From positions 62,001 to 126,000 of the forward strand of contig DXYV01000001.1 of assembly GCA_019415645.1 (NCBI GenBank): DNA of 64,000 nucleotides, read 5' to 3'. This document shows positions 1 through 11,440 of this stretch, piece after piece (within the stretch, counting starts at the first letter, position 1; every line of letters begins with the position of its first letter). The notes below the pieces were generated by a model. The model had not been told where the DNA came from, searched no databases, and saw only the letters and a list, made by a program, of their open reading frames with translations. A program made the position numbers and the translations under genes. The DNA is from Clostridiales bacterium (lineage in GTDB: Bacteria; Bacillota; Clostridia; Oscillospirales; Oscillospiraceae).

Positions 1-792
1 CGCGCCGTAGACCTCCACCCGGGCGGCCAGATATTCCTCGTAAGCTTGGCGCACATCGGGGTCCTGGATGTCCACCTGGTCAATGTGGGTGGAGAACGTG
101 GTGTGGCGGCAGTGGTCGGACCAATAGGTGTCCACCACCCGCAGCTCGGTCAGGGTGGGGTCCCGCTTTTCCTCATCCCGGAAATAGGTCTGGAGGAATT
201 GCAGGTCCGCCAGGTCCATGGCCAGCCCGTACTGAGTCAGCAGCCTGGTCAGGCCCGGCTCGTCCAGGGCGGTGAAGCCCTCCAGCACCGGCACAGGGGC
301 GGGCTCCGGATAGGTCTGGGCCAGGGTGGCGGGCTTGTCCATGGAGGCCTCCCGGCACTCCACCGGGTTGATGAGATAGTGGCGGATCTGATCCAGATCG
401 TGCTCGGAGAGCTTGCCCGTCAAGGCATAGACCTTGGCAGTGGAGACCATGGGCCGCTCCGCGCCGGACAGCAGCTGGATACACTGGGCGCAGGAGTCCG
501 CCCGCTGGTCGTACTGGCCGGGCAGGGCCTCCACCGCCAGCAGGGTGGTGTTGGGGTCCATAGCGGGCAGATTCTCGTCGTACAGGTCGTCGCACTGGGG
601 CTCTGAGAATACCACCGGCTTGGCCGCCAGATAGACGGGATAGTCGATGTTGTCCACGTCATAGCGGTTGAGCACCCGGATGTTGTCCAGCGCGGCGATT
701 CCAAGCTGCTCCTTCAACTCCGTATAGAGCTTTCTGGCCTCCACGTTGAAGCCCGGCTTTTTTTCCACATAGCATCGGAACACATAATTCAT
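1..792 (-). CDS. purL: Phosphoribosylformylglycinamidine synthase, N-terminal part (cut by window edge)
   Basis: The reading frame is open from the ATG at 792 to the window edge, giving 264 residues of a protein that is normally about 1,200-1,260 residues in clostridia. It begins MNYVFRCYVEKKPGFNVEA and carries the FGAM synthase signature TYWSDHCRHTTF at about residues 220-231. The enzyme converts FGAR, glutamine and ATP to FGAM in de novo purine synthesis. The start is set by AAGGGAGG seven bases upstream. It lies 36 bp downstream of a solute-binding lipoprotein gene on the same strand. Glutaminase and ATP-binding domains are outside the window. The family call is secure; completeness cannot be judged. 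Confidence 0.93.
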   Translation of the reverse strand, partial: MNYVFRCYVEKKPGFNVEARKLYTELKEQLGIAALDNIRVLNRYDVDNIDYPVYLAAKPVVFSEPQCDDLYDENLPAMDPNTTLLAVEALPGQYDQRADSCAQCIQLLSGAERPMVSTAKVYALTGKLSEHDLDQIRHYLINPVECREASMDKPATLAQTYPEPAPVPVLEGFTALDEPGLTRLLTQYGLAMDLADLQFLQTYFRDEEKRDPTLTELRVVDTYWSDHCRHTTFSTHIDQVDIQDPDVRQAYEEYLAARVEVYGA

Positions 793-828
793 GTCCATTC
801 CTCCCTTATCTCGCTTACAAACGCCGCG

Positions 829-2367
829 TCAGGACAGCGTCCAGTCATATATATGGTAAAAGGGGTCCTGCTGGGTGGGAGACAGTCCGGAGACCGCGCC
901 CCACTGGGTAAGTACCGAGCCGCGCTGGAAGCACAGCGTGGCAAAGGGCATCTCGGAGGCCAGCTGGGCATACAGCGCATAGGCCGCCGAGATCCGGGCC
1001 CCGCCGGAGGCTGCCCGGAAATTGGACAGCAGGGCGCTGACCGCCGCGCTTTGGAACCCGCCGTAATTCAAGGCGCCGGTCAGCAGTGCGGACAGATCGA
1101 AGTCCGCCGTCAGGCGCACCTGGCCCAGGTAGAGGTCGAACTCTCCCGCCTCCAGGGCGGCCAGATAACTGTCCCAGGACAGCCTGCTGACCGTAACGCT
1201 CAGCCCCAGCTTTCCCAGCTCTTCCGCCAGATAGTCGGCCAGAGCCGTCTTGAAGGTGTTCTCTGAGTTGACCAGCAGGGTAAGGGTAACGGGCTGACCG
1301 TTCCGGACCAGCTGCCCGCTGTCGTTTTTGGTGTAGCCGCCGTCAGTCAGCAGCTGCTCGGCGGCGGAGAGGGAATAGGCCAGCTCCTCCGCCAGGGTCT
1401 CGTTGTAGAGCTCCGCGTGGGGCGAGACAGGAAGGGTCGCCTCGTCGGCATGGCCGGACAGCAGGGAGACCGTCACGCTGGCCCGGTCCACGCCCCGGGA
1501 GATGGCCTGCCGCAGGGCGGCCGACGTGCAGGCCCCCTCCGCGCAGTTAAAGCCCAGGAAGAGCATAGTTGTGGTGGGATAGTCCCAAGTCTCGTAATTG
1601 CCCGAATAGCCCAGGGCGTTGGTGCCGGTCAGGTCGGTGTTTACCAGCGTGACCAGGCCCGTATCGAAGGCGGCGATGCGGTCGTCGGCGGTCACAGCCT
1701 CCTGCAGCGCGATCTCTTCCAGAGGCAGCGTGTGTTCCTGCCACCAGTTGGGGTTGCGCACCAGGCCAAAATCGTCTCCGCTGCCGGCGAAGCAGTAGGG
1801 GCCGGTTCCGATGGGCACGCCATAGTCGTTCAACCGGAATACCGGCAGGTCCAGCAGGGCCGGGAGCGCCCCGTTGGGAGCGGAAAGGGTGATCGTGACC
1901 GTGCCCTCCCCGGCTGTGACGCTGGTCACGCCGGCCAGACGGGCGGCGTACAGCGACGAGGTGCGGGCCGCATTGAGAGAATCGGCCACATGCTCCGCGG
2001 TAAGAGCTACACCGTCGGAGAAGGTGACGCCGGACCGGAGCGTAAAGGTCCAGGTCAGCCCGTCCGCACTGCCGGCATAGGACTGACAGAGCACAGGCTC
2101 CGTCGAAAAGGACTGGTCCAGCGCAAACAGCCCCTCGCACACCAGGCTGGACAGCGTCAGGTTGGTGGACCCTGCCTCCAGCGGATTGAGGGTATCGGAG
2201 GAGTCCCAGGCCAGAGTGAACCGGCTGCGCTGGGCCGTGGTTGCCGCGGGTTCGGTCGCCTCCGGCGTCTCAGTGGGGGCCGGCTCCGTCTGCTCGCAGG
2301 CGGTCAGAAGCAGCAGCGCGGCAGCCAGCGCCAGCGCGGCCCACCGCCGAATTCGCCGGCCCGTCAT
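829..2367 (-). CDS. ABC transporter substrate-binding lipoprotein, family 5 (peptide/nickel type)
   Basis: This 512-residue extracellular solute-binding protein starts at the ATG at 2367, which overlaps the stop of pgeF by 4 bp (ATGA), so the two are translationally coupled. A basic start, a hydrophobic stretch and the lipobox LLTAC (Cys24) mark it as a lipoprotein, followed by a Thr/Glu/Pro-rich linker. The body has the family 5 pattern, with an N-terminal LTLSSLVCEGLFALD region and a fold of about 450 residues. Such proteins deliver peptides, nickel or other ligands to an ABC permease. No permease or ATPase genes are adjacent, so the ligand and partner transporter are unknown. A longer frame to 2463 exists, but it would run through pgeF and lacks the lipoprotein start. 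Confidence 0.88.
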   Translation of the reverse strand: MTGRRIRRWAALALAAALLLLTACEQTEPAPTETPEATEPAATTAQRSRFTLAWDSSDTLNPLEAGSTNLTLSSLVCEGLFALDQSFSTEPVLCQSYAGSADGLTWTFTLRSGVTFSDGVALTAEHVADSLNAARTSSLYAARLAGVTSVTAGEGTVTITLSAPNGALPALLDLPVFRLNDYGVPIGTGPYCFAGSGDDFGLVRNPNWWQEHTLPLEEIALQEAVTADDRIAAFDTGLVTLVNTDLTGTNALGYSGNYETWDYPTTTMLFLGFNCAEGACTSAALRQAISRGVDRASVTVSLLSGHADEATLPVSPHAELYNETLAEELAYSLSAAEQLLTDGGYTKNDSGQLVRNGQPVTLTLLVNSENTFKTALADYLAEELGKLGLSVTVSRLSWDSYLAALEAGEFDLYLGQVRLTADFDLSALLTGALNYGGFQSAAVSALLSNFRAASGGARISAAYALYAQLASEMPFATLCFQRGSVLTQWGAVSGLSPTQQDPFYHIYDWTLS

Positions 2368-3176
2368 ATCAGCTCGATCATGGCGGCCATAGAGCCCCGC
2401 TGGGTCCCCATGATCCGGTGACTCCAGTATTTGTCCCGCATGCAGGCAGTGCAGTCGCCGCATATGGCGATGTGGTCGGGCGTGACGCCTGCCAGCTCCA
2501 GCCGCTTGGCGTTGATTCCCTTCAGATCCACGGCAAATTTGCCGTTGTCCTTGAGCTGGATAAAGGGGAGCACACCGCCCGCCATGGCGGCGGTCATGGC
2601 GTTGGGCACGTCCTCGTGGGTCTCAAAGCAGCACTGTCCGATTCCGGGCCCGATGGCGGCCAGGATGTCGGCCGGGTCGCTGCCGTAGACCGAGGCCATC
2701 TGGCCCACGGCCACCGTGACGATTCCCGCGGCGGTGCCCCGCCATCCGGCATGGAGGGCGGCGATCACCCGGCGGCGGGGGTCATAGAGCAGAACGGGAA
2801 TGCAGTCGGCGGAAAAGACGGTCAAAATCACGCCGGGAATGGCGGTCATCAGGCCGTCCGCCTCATAGCCGGTCTTTCCGTAGGGGTCGTCCTTCAGATC
2901 GGCGGTGGTCAGATTGCGCACCACCGCGCCGTGGACCTGGTTGGATGCGGCCATGACATGTCCCTCCGCCCCAATGGCGGCCTGGAAGCGGCGGTAATTC
3001 TCCCGGACGTGGTCGGGGTCGTCCCCCCGGCTGACGCCCAGATTGAGGGAGGCCCACATGCCCTGACTCACGCCGCCCTGCCGGGTGGAAAACCCATGGG
3101 CGACGCCGCCCGCTTCCACAAAGCCGTCGGCCTGCAGAACGGGAACGTTCTGTTTGGTTTGCTCAAAGATCTTCAT
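2364..3176 (-). CDS. pgeF: Purine nucleoside phosphorylase/laccase-domain protein (YfiH/YlmD family)
   Basis: This is a 270-residue member of the laccase-domain (DUF152/YfiH) family. Members act on purine nucleosides, and PgeF proteins also edit peptidoglycan by removing misincorporated L-Ser. Family landmarks are visible: HGFSTRQGGVS at 27-37, the zinc-binding His82 in NQVHG, Cys125 in SADCIPVL and His142 in LHAGWRG. The start is preceded by GGAGAGACCT. It is the first gene of a short operon with the following lipoprotein gene (4-bp overlap) and probably purL. An unusual 320-bp region with a duplicated secA tail separates it from secA. Confidence 0.9.
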   Translation of the reverse strand: MKIFEQTKQNVPVLQADGFVEAGGVAHGFSTRQGGVSQGMWASLNLGVSRGDDPDHVRENYRRFQAAIGAEGHVMAASNQVHGAVVRNLTTADLKDDPYGKTGYEADGLMTAIPGVILTVFSADCIPVLLYDPRRRVIAALHAGWRGTAAGIVTVAVGQMASVYGSDPADILAAIGPGIGQCCFETHEDVPNAMTAAMAGGVLPFIQLKDNGKFAVDLKGINAKRLELAGVTPDHIAICGDCTACMRDKYWSHRIMGTQRGSMAAMIELI

Positions 3177-3496
3177 AGGTCTCTCCTTCTGTTCGGCCCG
3201 CCGCAGGGATACGCGGCGTCTTCCGGGCGGTCACTGCGCGTCGGGGTGGTACTCCTTACAGGTACACTTCTTCCAGGCGCGGGCGTTTCCTGCGGGAAAC
3301 GCATACACGCTTCGCGCTCCGCGCCTTCCGGGCAAATCTGGGGTCCCCGGCGGGCCGCTGGCCCGCTGGGGAAAGGACGAGCAAAGAAGCCGGTGAAGTT
3401 TTCGCCATTCCTGGCGGAAACGGAGTCTAGCGTACTTTGCGAGGACGTCTTCCCCCCGGATACCCCCCTCCGCTCTCCGAGGGGACGGGAAATTTT
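3177..3496. other. Intergenic region with a duplicated secA 3' tail
   Basis: This 320-bp space between secA and pgeF has no convincing gene. It contains a 32-bp exact copy (3244-3275) of the secA 3' coding end (3510-3541). In the copy the secA frame continues to its own stop as HPDAQ, whereas the live gene ends HPEQQ. The sequence between the copies is GC-rich with several short inverted repeats, such as the GTTTCCTGCGGGAAAC hairpin near 3286-3301. The promoter of the pgeF operon should lie here, but no clear sigma-A site was seen. Confidence 0.6.
3244..3275. repeat. Copy 1 of a 32-bp direct repeat (secA C-terminal codons)
   Basis: Identical over 32 bp to 3510-3541 inside secA (offset 266 bp). 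It encodes the last zinc-motif residues [10 protein letters not shown] on the minus strand. Confidence 0.95.
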
Positions 3497-6253
<2,757 letters not shown>

Positions 6254-6336
6254 GTTATGTTCACCTTTCTTCATTCCAGCTTAGAAAGCGGTTTTTTCGC
6301 AGGCGTGCGCACCGCGTGCGCAAAATAATTCAATCT

Positions 6337-6365
6337 AGTATACCACAGCCCGGGGCGTGAGAAAA
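6337..6365 (-). promoter_or_regulatory. secA promoter (extended -10)
   Basis: On the minus strand an extended -10 TGGTATACT (TATACT complement at 6337-6342) lies 84 bp before the secA start; a weak -35 (TTTTCT) lies 17 bp further upstream. A GCGCACGCGGTGCGC stem follows in the leader (about 6307-6321). Confidence 0.6.
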
Positions 6366-6482
6366 GAAGAAATTGTGAACATTAAAAGAAGTACGGAAAC
6401 GTCGGAAGCAGGGCGATAAGACCAAAGCGCAGGCCGAAACCGGGCCCGCCCGGAAAATCGCCCCTCGCCGCCCCGGAAGGCA

Positions 6483-6804
6483 AAACAAGGCCCGCGTTCC
6501 GCCGGAACGCGGGCCTCCGCGTGTCGAGAAACCTCGACACGCATCTCAAAAATGCAAGCATTTTTTCGAGGAGATGCAGCCCACCGCGCGCACGCTCCTT
6601 CAGAGCGCACACTTGTGGGCTGAGCAGGGTCTTTTCCGAGGCACATGTCCCCGGAAAAGACAATTTTTCATTTGCTTTCGCCGCCTGTAGGCGGCGAAAC
6701 TCTGCCGAGGGCTTTTCCCCGGCCAGCACCTCCCATAATCCTGCACACGATTTACTGTTTTGACAGACTGGGGCCCGCGTTCCGGCGGAACGCGGGCCTT
6801 GTTT
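6483..6804. repeat. Hairpin array bounded by perfect 33-bp inverted repeats (MITE-like)
   Basis: This fills most of the 573-bp gap between secA and the sulfatase gene. The ends 6483-6515 and 6772-6804 are exact reverse complements over 33 bp, and each is also nearly self-complementary (GGCCCGCGTTCCG stem), so each folds into a terminator-like hairpin. Inside are at least five further stems: 6521-6540 (GTGTCGAG/CTCGACAC), 6541-6577, 6577-6623, 6629-6661 (GTCTTTTCCG/CGGAAAAGAC) and about 6678-6699 (TTCGCCGCC/GGCGGCGAA). No ORF is supported. It could be a miniature inverted-repeat element, a structured RNA with terminators on both sides, or a REP cluster. The right-hand hairpin probably also ends sulfatase transcription. 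Confidence 0.65.
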
Positions 6805-6826
6805 CCTTTTTTGCAGGTTCGGGCGC

Positions 6827-8338
6827 TCAATCCTCCAGCCAGCCCAGACCGGGCCAGTCGGCGCAGGGGCAGTTGGCCTGGGGCGCGCCGGGCGTGGACC
6901 GTCCGGTGCGCACATATTGGGCCAGCAGGTCCAGCAGCTCCCGGGCCAGCGCGGGCTGGCCCCCGTAGAGATTGTACTGCTCGCCCACATCGCTGTCCAG
7001 GCGGTAGAGCTGGTAGGGGGGCAGGCTCTCATCGGTGACAGGCGGACGCATCCCGCCGGACCCCCGGCACAGCTCCAGCTTCCAAGGCCCCCGGCGGATG
7101 GAGAAGGAGCCGTCGGCGGCGTGGTGAACCACAGTCTCCCGGACCGGCTCTTTTCCGCCCTCCAGCAGCGGCAGCAGGGAAACCGAGTCCTCGCCCGCCC
7201 CGTCGCCATAGGATGCACCGGTGATCTGGGCGAAGGTGGCGAACAGGTCGGTCAGACAGGCGAGCTGGCCGCAGGTCGTGCCGGCGGGGACATGGCCGGG
7301 CCAGCGGATGAGGAAGGGAATCCGGTGTCCCCCCTCCCAGATATCCGCCTTCCAGCCCCGGTAGAGATAGCTGGGATTGTGGCCGCCGGCAATCAACTGC
7401 GGGAAGTTGGCCACAGGGGAACAGCCGTTGTCGCTGGTGAAGATCAAAATGGTGTTGTCCGCGATCCCCTTCTCCTCCAGCTTGGCCATCAGGCGGCCCA
7501 CGAAGTCGTCCACCTGGAGGACAAAATCGGCGTAGGCGTTCAGTCCGGACCGGCCCCGGAACTCCGGTGCGGGGAGCAGCGGGCCATGGACGGCCAGGGT
7601 GGGGTAGTAGAGGAAGAAGGGCGCGCCGCCCCCGGCGTACTCGTCCACCAGGGAGAGCACCTTGGCGTCCATCTCGGGCACGATGGCGGCGGGGTCAAAG
7701 CCGGGCTCCGCCGGGCCATACTCCACATCGTAGGGCTGGGAGGGGTCGTGGCGGGCCAGCCTCTTCACCCCTGTCATATGATCCGGCGGCGTGAGGACCC
7801 GGTCGTTTTCGATATGGACAAAGGGCGGCTGATCCAGGGAGGCCGGCATTCCATAGAAATAATCAAAGCCGTGCTGATTGGGGCCGTCGGTGATGGGCGC
7901 GGTGAAGTCGATGCCCGTGAAGCAGCGGTCCTGGTCCACATTGGGGTCCTGATAGGTGGCGGGAAGGGCATAGCCCTCCTTGGTCTGCCACCTCAGTCCC
8001 AGATGCCACTTGCCCACGCAGGCGGTCCGGTAGCCCCGCTGTTTCAGCAGGGAGGCCAGAGTCTCCCTGCCCTGCTCCAGCAGGGGGAAGGACTGGCCGG
8101 GCAGCACGGAGGACTTGAGCCGGGAGCGCCAGTTGTACCGTCCGGTCAGCAGGCCGTAGCGGGAGGGCGTACACAGGGCGGAGGAGGAATGGCAGTCGGT
8201 CAGGCGCATGCCCTGGGCGGCCAGCCGGTCCAGATTCTCCGTGTGGATTCCGGAGGCCGGGTTCATGCACGACAGGTCGCCGTAGCCCAGGTCGTCGGTC
8301 AGAATCAGGATAATATTGGGAGCAGATGCGGTACTCAT
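6827..8338 (-). CDS. Sulfatase (arylsulfatase family S1, Cys type)
   Basis: This is a 503-residue cytoplasmic-type sulfatase with no signal peptide. The start at 8338 (MSTASAPNII) has AGGAGGT eight bases upstream; a longer frame to 8365 lacks this. The metal-binding DD (15-16) is followed by the CTPSR signature at 56-60. Its Cys must be oxidised to formylglycine by an anaerobic sulfatase-maturating radical SAM enzyme, which is not in this window. A later GKWHLG motif and TSDNGCSP complete the alkaline-phosphatase-like core. The likely substrate is a sulfated glycan or aryl sulfate, such as mucin or host glycosaminoglycan fragments; the sequence does not settle it. It is transcribed divergently from an AEC transporter gene. 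Confidence 0.92.
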   Translation of the reverse strand: MSTASAPNIILILTDDLGYGDLSCMNPASGIHTENLDRLAAQGMRLTDCHSSSALCTPSRYGLLTGRYNWRSRLKSSVLPGQSFPLLEQGRETLASLLKQRGYRTACVGKWHLGLRWQTKEGYALPATYQDPNVDQDRCFTGIDFTAPITDGPNQHGFDYFYGMPASLDQPPFVHIENDRVLTPPDHMTGVKRLARHDPSQPYDVEYGPAEPGFDPAAIVPEMDAKVLSLVDEYAGGGAPFFLYYPTLAVHGPLLPAPEFRGRSGLNAYADFVLQVDDFVGRLMAKLEEKGIADNTILIFTSDNGCSPVANFPQLIAGGHNPSYLYRGWKADIWEGGHRIPFLIRWPGHVPAGTTCGQLACLTDLFATFAQITGASYGDGAGEDSVSLLPLLEGGKEPVRETVVHHAADGSFSIRRGPWKLELCRGSGGMRPPVTDESLPPYQLYRLDSDVGEQYNLYGGQPALARELLDLLAQYVRTGRSTPGAPQANCPCADWPGLGWLED

Positions 8339-8410
8339 GCGGGGATACCTCCTATCATATTCCACCCCGTCGTCCGCTGGACGGGCCGTCGGGGGCTGTC
8401 TTATCTGAAT

Positions 8411-8429
8411 CCAATTCTATCAGAATTGG
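8411..8429. promoter_or_regulatory. 19-bp perfect inverted repeat (candidate operator)
   Basis: CCAATTCT-ATC-AGAATTGG lies in the divergent sulfatase/AEC intergenic region and overlaps a TAGAAT -10-like hexamer for the sulfatase gene. It is probably the site of an unidentified repressor. Confidence 0.5.
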
Positions 8430-8448
8430 CCTGGTTTGTATAGAAAAT

Positions 8449-8497
8449 TTTGGGCCATGCACTTTTCTTGGGGCGGAGCGCCTGCTATAATAATGTT
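8449..8497 (+). promoter_or_regulatory. Promoter of the AEC transporter gene
   Basis: TGCTATAAT is an extended -10 at about 8483-8491, with TTTTCT 17 bases upstream. It lies about 70 bp before the transporter start and is separate from the sulfatase promoter. Confidence 0.5.
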
Positions 8498-8560
8498 TGC
8501 TGAACAAACCGCTTTGCGCTTTATTCGCGCGGGACTTGCAGCAAAAGGAGAGAATCGCCG

Positions 8561-9508
8561 ATGGACAGCCTGATTTACAGTTTGAACGCCACAGTCCCCG
8601 TCTTTCTGGTCATGGTTTTGGGCTATGTCCTGCGGCGCGCGGAAATTCTCAACGCCAACTTTGTAGCTGTGTCCAACAAATTCAACTTTAAGGTCACACT
8701 GCCCGTGCTGCTGTTCACCGATATGGCGGCCACCGACATCCGCGCGGACTTTGACGGCGCCCTGGTGCTGTTCAGCGCCCTGGTAACGCTGGTCATGTTC
8801 TCCGCGGTCTGGCTGCTGGCCCGGCTGCTTCTTCGGGACCGGACGCTCATCGGGGCCTTTGTGCAGGCCTCCTGCCGCAGCAGCGTGGCGGTGCTGGGCA
8901 TCGCTTTTATCACCAATATCTATGGTGACGCCGGCGTGGCGCCCATGATGATTTTGGGTGCGGTCCCCCTGTTTAACATTCTGTCCGTCGTCGTGCTCAC
9001 CTTTGAGGGGGAGGGCGCCCAATCGGGCGTGAGCAATCTGAAGCGGGCAGCAGTGGGAATTGTCACCAATCCCATTCTCATCGGTTTGGTACTGGGCACT
9101 CTGTCCGGACTGCTGCGCATCCACTATCCGCCCATTGTGGACAAAGCGCTGGACCTGGTAGCCAGCCTGGCCACGCCCCAGGCTCTCATCTGCATCGGCG
9201 CGGGCTTCGAGGGACGGAAGGCCCTGGCCAAACTCAAACCGACCCTGGCCGCCTCCGCCGTCAAGCTGGTGATTCTCCCCGCCGTTTTTCTGACCCTGGC
9301 CGTTTTGCTGGACTTCCGTGACCAGGCGCTGGTGGCCCTCATCATCATGCTGGGCTCTCCTTCCACCCCCAGCTGCTATGTGATGGCCAAAAACATGAAC
9401 AACGACGGCGTGCTGACCTCCAGCGTGATCGTGGCTACCACGCTGCTGTCCGCCTTTACCCTGACCTTCTGGATCTTTCTGGCCCGGTGGCTTGGGCTAA
9501 TCGCATAG
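8561..9508 (+). CDS. AEC (auxin efflux carrier) family transporter
   Basis: This is a 315-residue, strongly hydrophobic protein with about ten predicted membrane segments in two five-helix halves, as in the AEC/PIN-type family. Bacterial members carry malate, malonate or other small carboxylates, or amino acids. The middle loop contains FEGEGAQSG, and the last helices contain the typical GSPSTPSCYVMA stretch. The ATG has AAAAGGAGAG ten bases upstream. The substrate cannot be named from sequence. It stands alone and ends in a strong bidirectional terminator. Confidence 0.88.
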   Translation: MDSLIYSLNATVPVFLVMVLGYVLRRAEILNANFVAVSNKFNFKVTLPVLLFTDMAATDIRADFDGALVLFSALVTLVMFSAVWLLARLLLRDRTLIGAFVQASCRSSVAVLGIAFITNIYGDAGVAPMMILGAVPLFNILSVVVLTFEGEGAQSGVSNLKRAAVGIVTNPILIGLVLGTLSGLLRIHYPPIVDKALDLVASLATPQALICIGAGFEGRKALAKLKPTLAASAVKLVILPAVFLTLAVLLDFRDQALVALIIMLGSPSTPSCYVMAKNMNNDGVLTSSVIVATTLLSAFTLTFWIFLARWLGLIA

Positions 9509-9518
9509 AAAGCACAAA

Positions 9519-9553
9519 AGCCATCCCCCGCCGTATGCGGGGGACGGCTTTTT
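9519..9553. terminator. Bidirectional intrinsic terminator
   Basis: AGCCATCCCCCGC/GCGGGGGACGGCT stem (one mismatch) with T-runs on both sides, between the convergent AEC and Mrp-like genes. Confidence 0.85.
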
Positions 9554-9565
9554 GCATCGGTCTGA

Positions 9566-10420
9566 TTATTGGGCGCGGTCGCGGATTCGGGCCTCGATGC
9601 GCTCCAGCACCGGCTCCAGCCCGGCCACTTCCACATCCTTCAGGCAGGGGTCGCCTTCCACCCCCGCCAGCTCGGGCAGCAGAGGCAGAGCGGTCACCAC
9701 GCACTTGTCGGGCAGGTCGTAGTCCCCGGCCCGGTGGGCCTGGCCGTCGGGCGTCTTGTTTTCCACATAGGCCCAGGGCGCGCTGAGGAACATGCGGGTC
9801 ATGGTGACGCAGCGCTGCACCGGGAGGGTGGACAGCGCGGAATCCTCGCCCACGATCACCGTCCCGTCCACGGGGAAGGCGGTATACAGGTTGATGGGCA
9901 CGTCGCCGCCGCCGGTGGGCATGTCGATCAGCAGCACGTCCAGCTCATCCCAGAGCGTGGAGGTATAGAGGTAATTGACCACGTTGAAGGTGTCCGCGCC
10001 CGGCCAGAGCACCGGCTCGGCGGGCTTATCGGTGATCAGGTTGAAGGACAGCACCTGCATCCCGTTGTCCAGGCGGGCGGGCACCACCTTGTTGTCCTGT
10101 GAGGCAATGGGGCCCTTGGCCCCCAGCAGCAGGGGCATGGTAGCCCCAGCCAGGTCGGCGTCCAGCACGCCCACCTTGTAGCCCTTCCGGGTCAGCGCGA
10201 AGGCCAGCAGGGCGGTGATGGTGGATTTTCCGCAGCCGCCCTTGCCGCCGGTCACGGCCAGCAGTACCTTGGCAAAGGTGGGGTAGGCGTTCTCGTTGCA
10301 GTCGCTCTCGCAGGAGCCGCAGTCCCCGTGGCAGCCGCCCTCCCAGATCTCCTCGATCTCGCGGTTCAGGTCGTCGTACATATCCGGGGTGATCTTGTCA
10401 AAATCCTTGGGATCGATCAT
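9566..10420 (-). CDS. Mrp/Nbp35-like P-loop ATPase (Fe-S carrier or MinD-like)
   Basis: This is a 284-residue SIMIBI-class NTPase. A Cys-rich N-terminus (Cys30, 34, 37, 41) resembles the N-terminal Fe-S site of Nbp35-type scaffolds. It is followed by the deviant Walker A motif GGKGGCGKST (58-67) and switch sequences DADLAGATMP and IDMPTGGGD. Mrp proteins carry or deliver [4Fe-4S] clusters. The usual second CxxC near the C-terminus is not obvious, so the cluster-transfer role is less certain than the ATPase fold. The ATG follows AAGGAGAATACAGCT. It is a single-gene unit. Confidence 0.85.
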   Translation of the reverse strand: MIDPKDFDKITPDMYDDLNREIEEIWEGGCHGDCGSCESDCNENAYPTFAKVLLAVTGGKGGCGKSTITALLAFALTRKGYKVGVLDADLAGATMPLLLGAKGPIASQDNKVVPARLDNGMQVLSFNLITDKPAEPVLWPGADTFNVVNYLYTSTLWDELDVLLIDMPTGGGDVPINLYTAFPVDGTVIVGEDSALSTLPVQRCVTMTRMFLSAPWAYVENKTPDGQAHRAGDYDLPDKCVVTALPLLPELAGVEGDPCLKDVEVAGLEPVLERIEARIRDRAQ

Positions 10421-10594
10421 AGCTGTATTCTCCTTATTTGAAAAAGTCCGTTTTTTCGATTTCCATTCCGCGGCGGAGCGGCCCCGCTGGCCGGCTTGGC
10501 CGCCGCTCTGGGGTTATTATACCGGGGAAACCGCGGTTTGTAAACCGGGGTGCCCCGGTTTTTGCACATTTGCGCCGGACTCAGCCAAGAAATA

Positions 10595-10624
10595 AGGGCG
10601 GTCACACAACCGTGTGCCCGCCCT
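10595..10624. terminator. Terminator hairpin after the flavin reductase gene
   Basis: AGGGCGG-TCACAC...GTGTGC-CCGCCCT stem. On the minus strand it is followed by TTATTT, just past the stop of the gene at 10632. Confidence 0.7.
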
Positions 10625-10631
10625 CTGCTGT

Positions 10632-11231
10632 TCAGGCCCAGAAGGTCTCCGCCATCTGTCTTGCCTGTCCCTGCGCCTGCCGGAGAATGGCTTCGGGATC
10701 ATTTCCCACAATGTCCAGCCCCTCCGCAGCCAGGCAGTCGAATCGGGGAATCCCGAACAGGACGGCCAGGCTGGTCAGATAGGGGCAGGCCAGATCCGGA
10801 GAGCCCTGCGGACCGGTGTAGCCGCCCCGGGTGGTGACCAGCACCAGCCGGCCGGCTTTGCAGTCGCCGATGGGGATTCCTTCGGGACTGTAATGGAAGG
10901 TCAGGCCGGTCACGCACAGCCGTTCCAGATAGACCCGCAGTACGCTGGGAAAACTCAGGTCCCAGAACGGAGCGGCCACAAGGACCGCGTCCGCCAGGGC
11001 AAACTGGCGGGCAGGGGCAAAAAGCGGATGGTCCAGCGCGTGTTCGGCCAGAAGCCGGTTGCGCAGGTCCAGCGTCTCCGCATCCAGAGGGCGCAGGTCC
11101 AGGGTGGACAAGTCCACCGTCTCGCACTGAACGTCCGGCCCGGTGCAGCCATCCAACAGCGCTTGCGCCAAATGCCGGGTGCGGGATTCCGCCCGCCGGA
11201 CGCAGGCGTCCACAAACAACAGCCGTTTCAT
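10632..11231 (-). CDS. NAD(P)H-dependent FMN oxidoreductase, flavodoxin fold
   Basis: This 199-residue protein starts MKRLLFVDACVRRAESRT, the phosphate-binding loop pattern of the flavodoxin-like fold NADPH:quinone reductase/azoreductase family. A second FMN-contact segment, AAPFWDLSFPSVL, lies near residue 85. Members bind FMN non-covalently and reduce quinones, azo compounds or nitro compounds with NAD(P)H. GGAGGCAG precedes the ATG. It has its own terminator and no clear operon partner. The natural substrate is unknown. Confidence 0.85.
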   Translation of the reverse strand: MKRLLFVDACVRRAESRTRHLAQALLDGCTGPDVQCETVDLSTLDLRPLDAETLDLRNRLLAEHALDHPLFAPARQFALADAVLVAAPFWDLSFPSVLRVYLERLCVTGLTFHYSPEGIPIGDCKAGRLVLVTTRGGYTGPQGSPDLACPYLTSLAVLFGIPRFDCLAAEGLDIVGNDPEAILRQAQGQARQMAETFWA

Positions 11232-11440
11232 AATCTGCCTCCTTTTCTCTCCCTCAGCCTACCGCTTCCCGCCAGTTTCGTCAAGCCCACACGGCAGAAT
11301 AGACAAAAAAGAAATTCATTTTTGTTGGTTTTGCCTGTAACAAATAGGTGTTTTGAATCGTTATTACAATATAGAAGAAATTTGCGGCAGTAAGGAGACG
11401 GCCCGCCCTCAACCGGGGCGGCTGGAAAGGAGTGCGGAGC

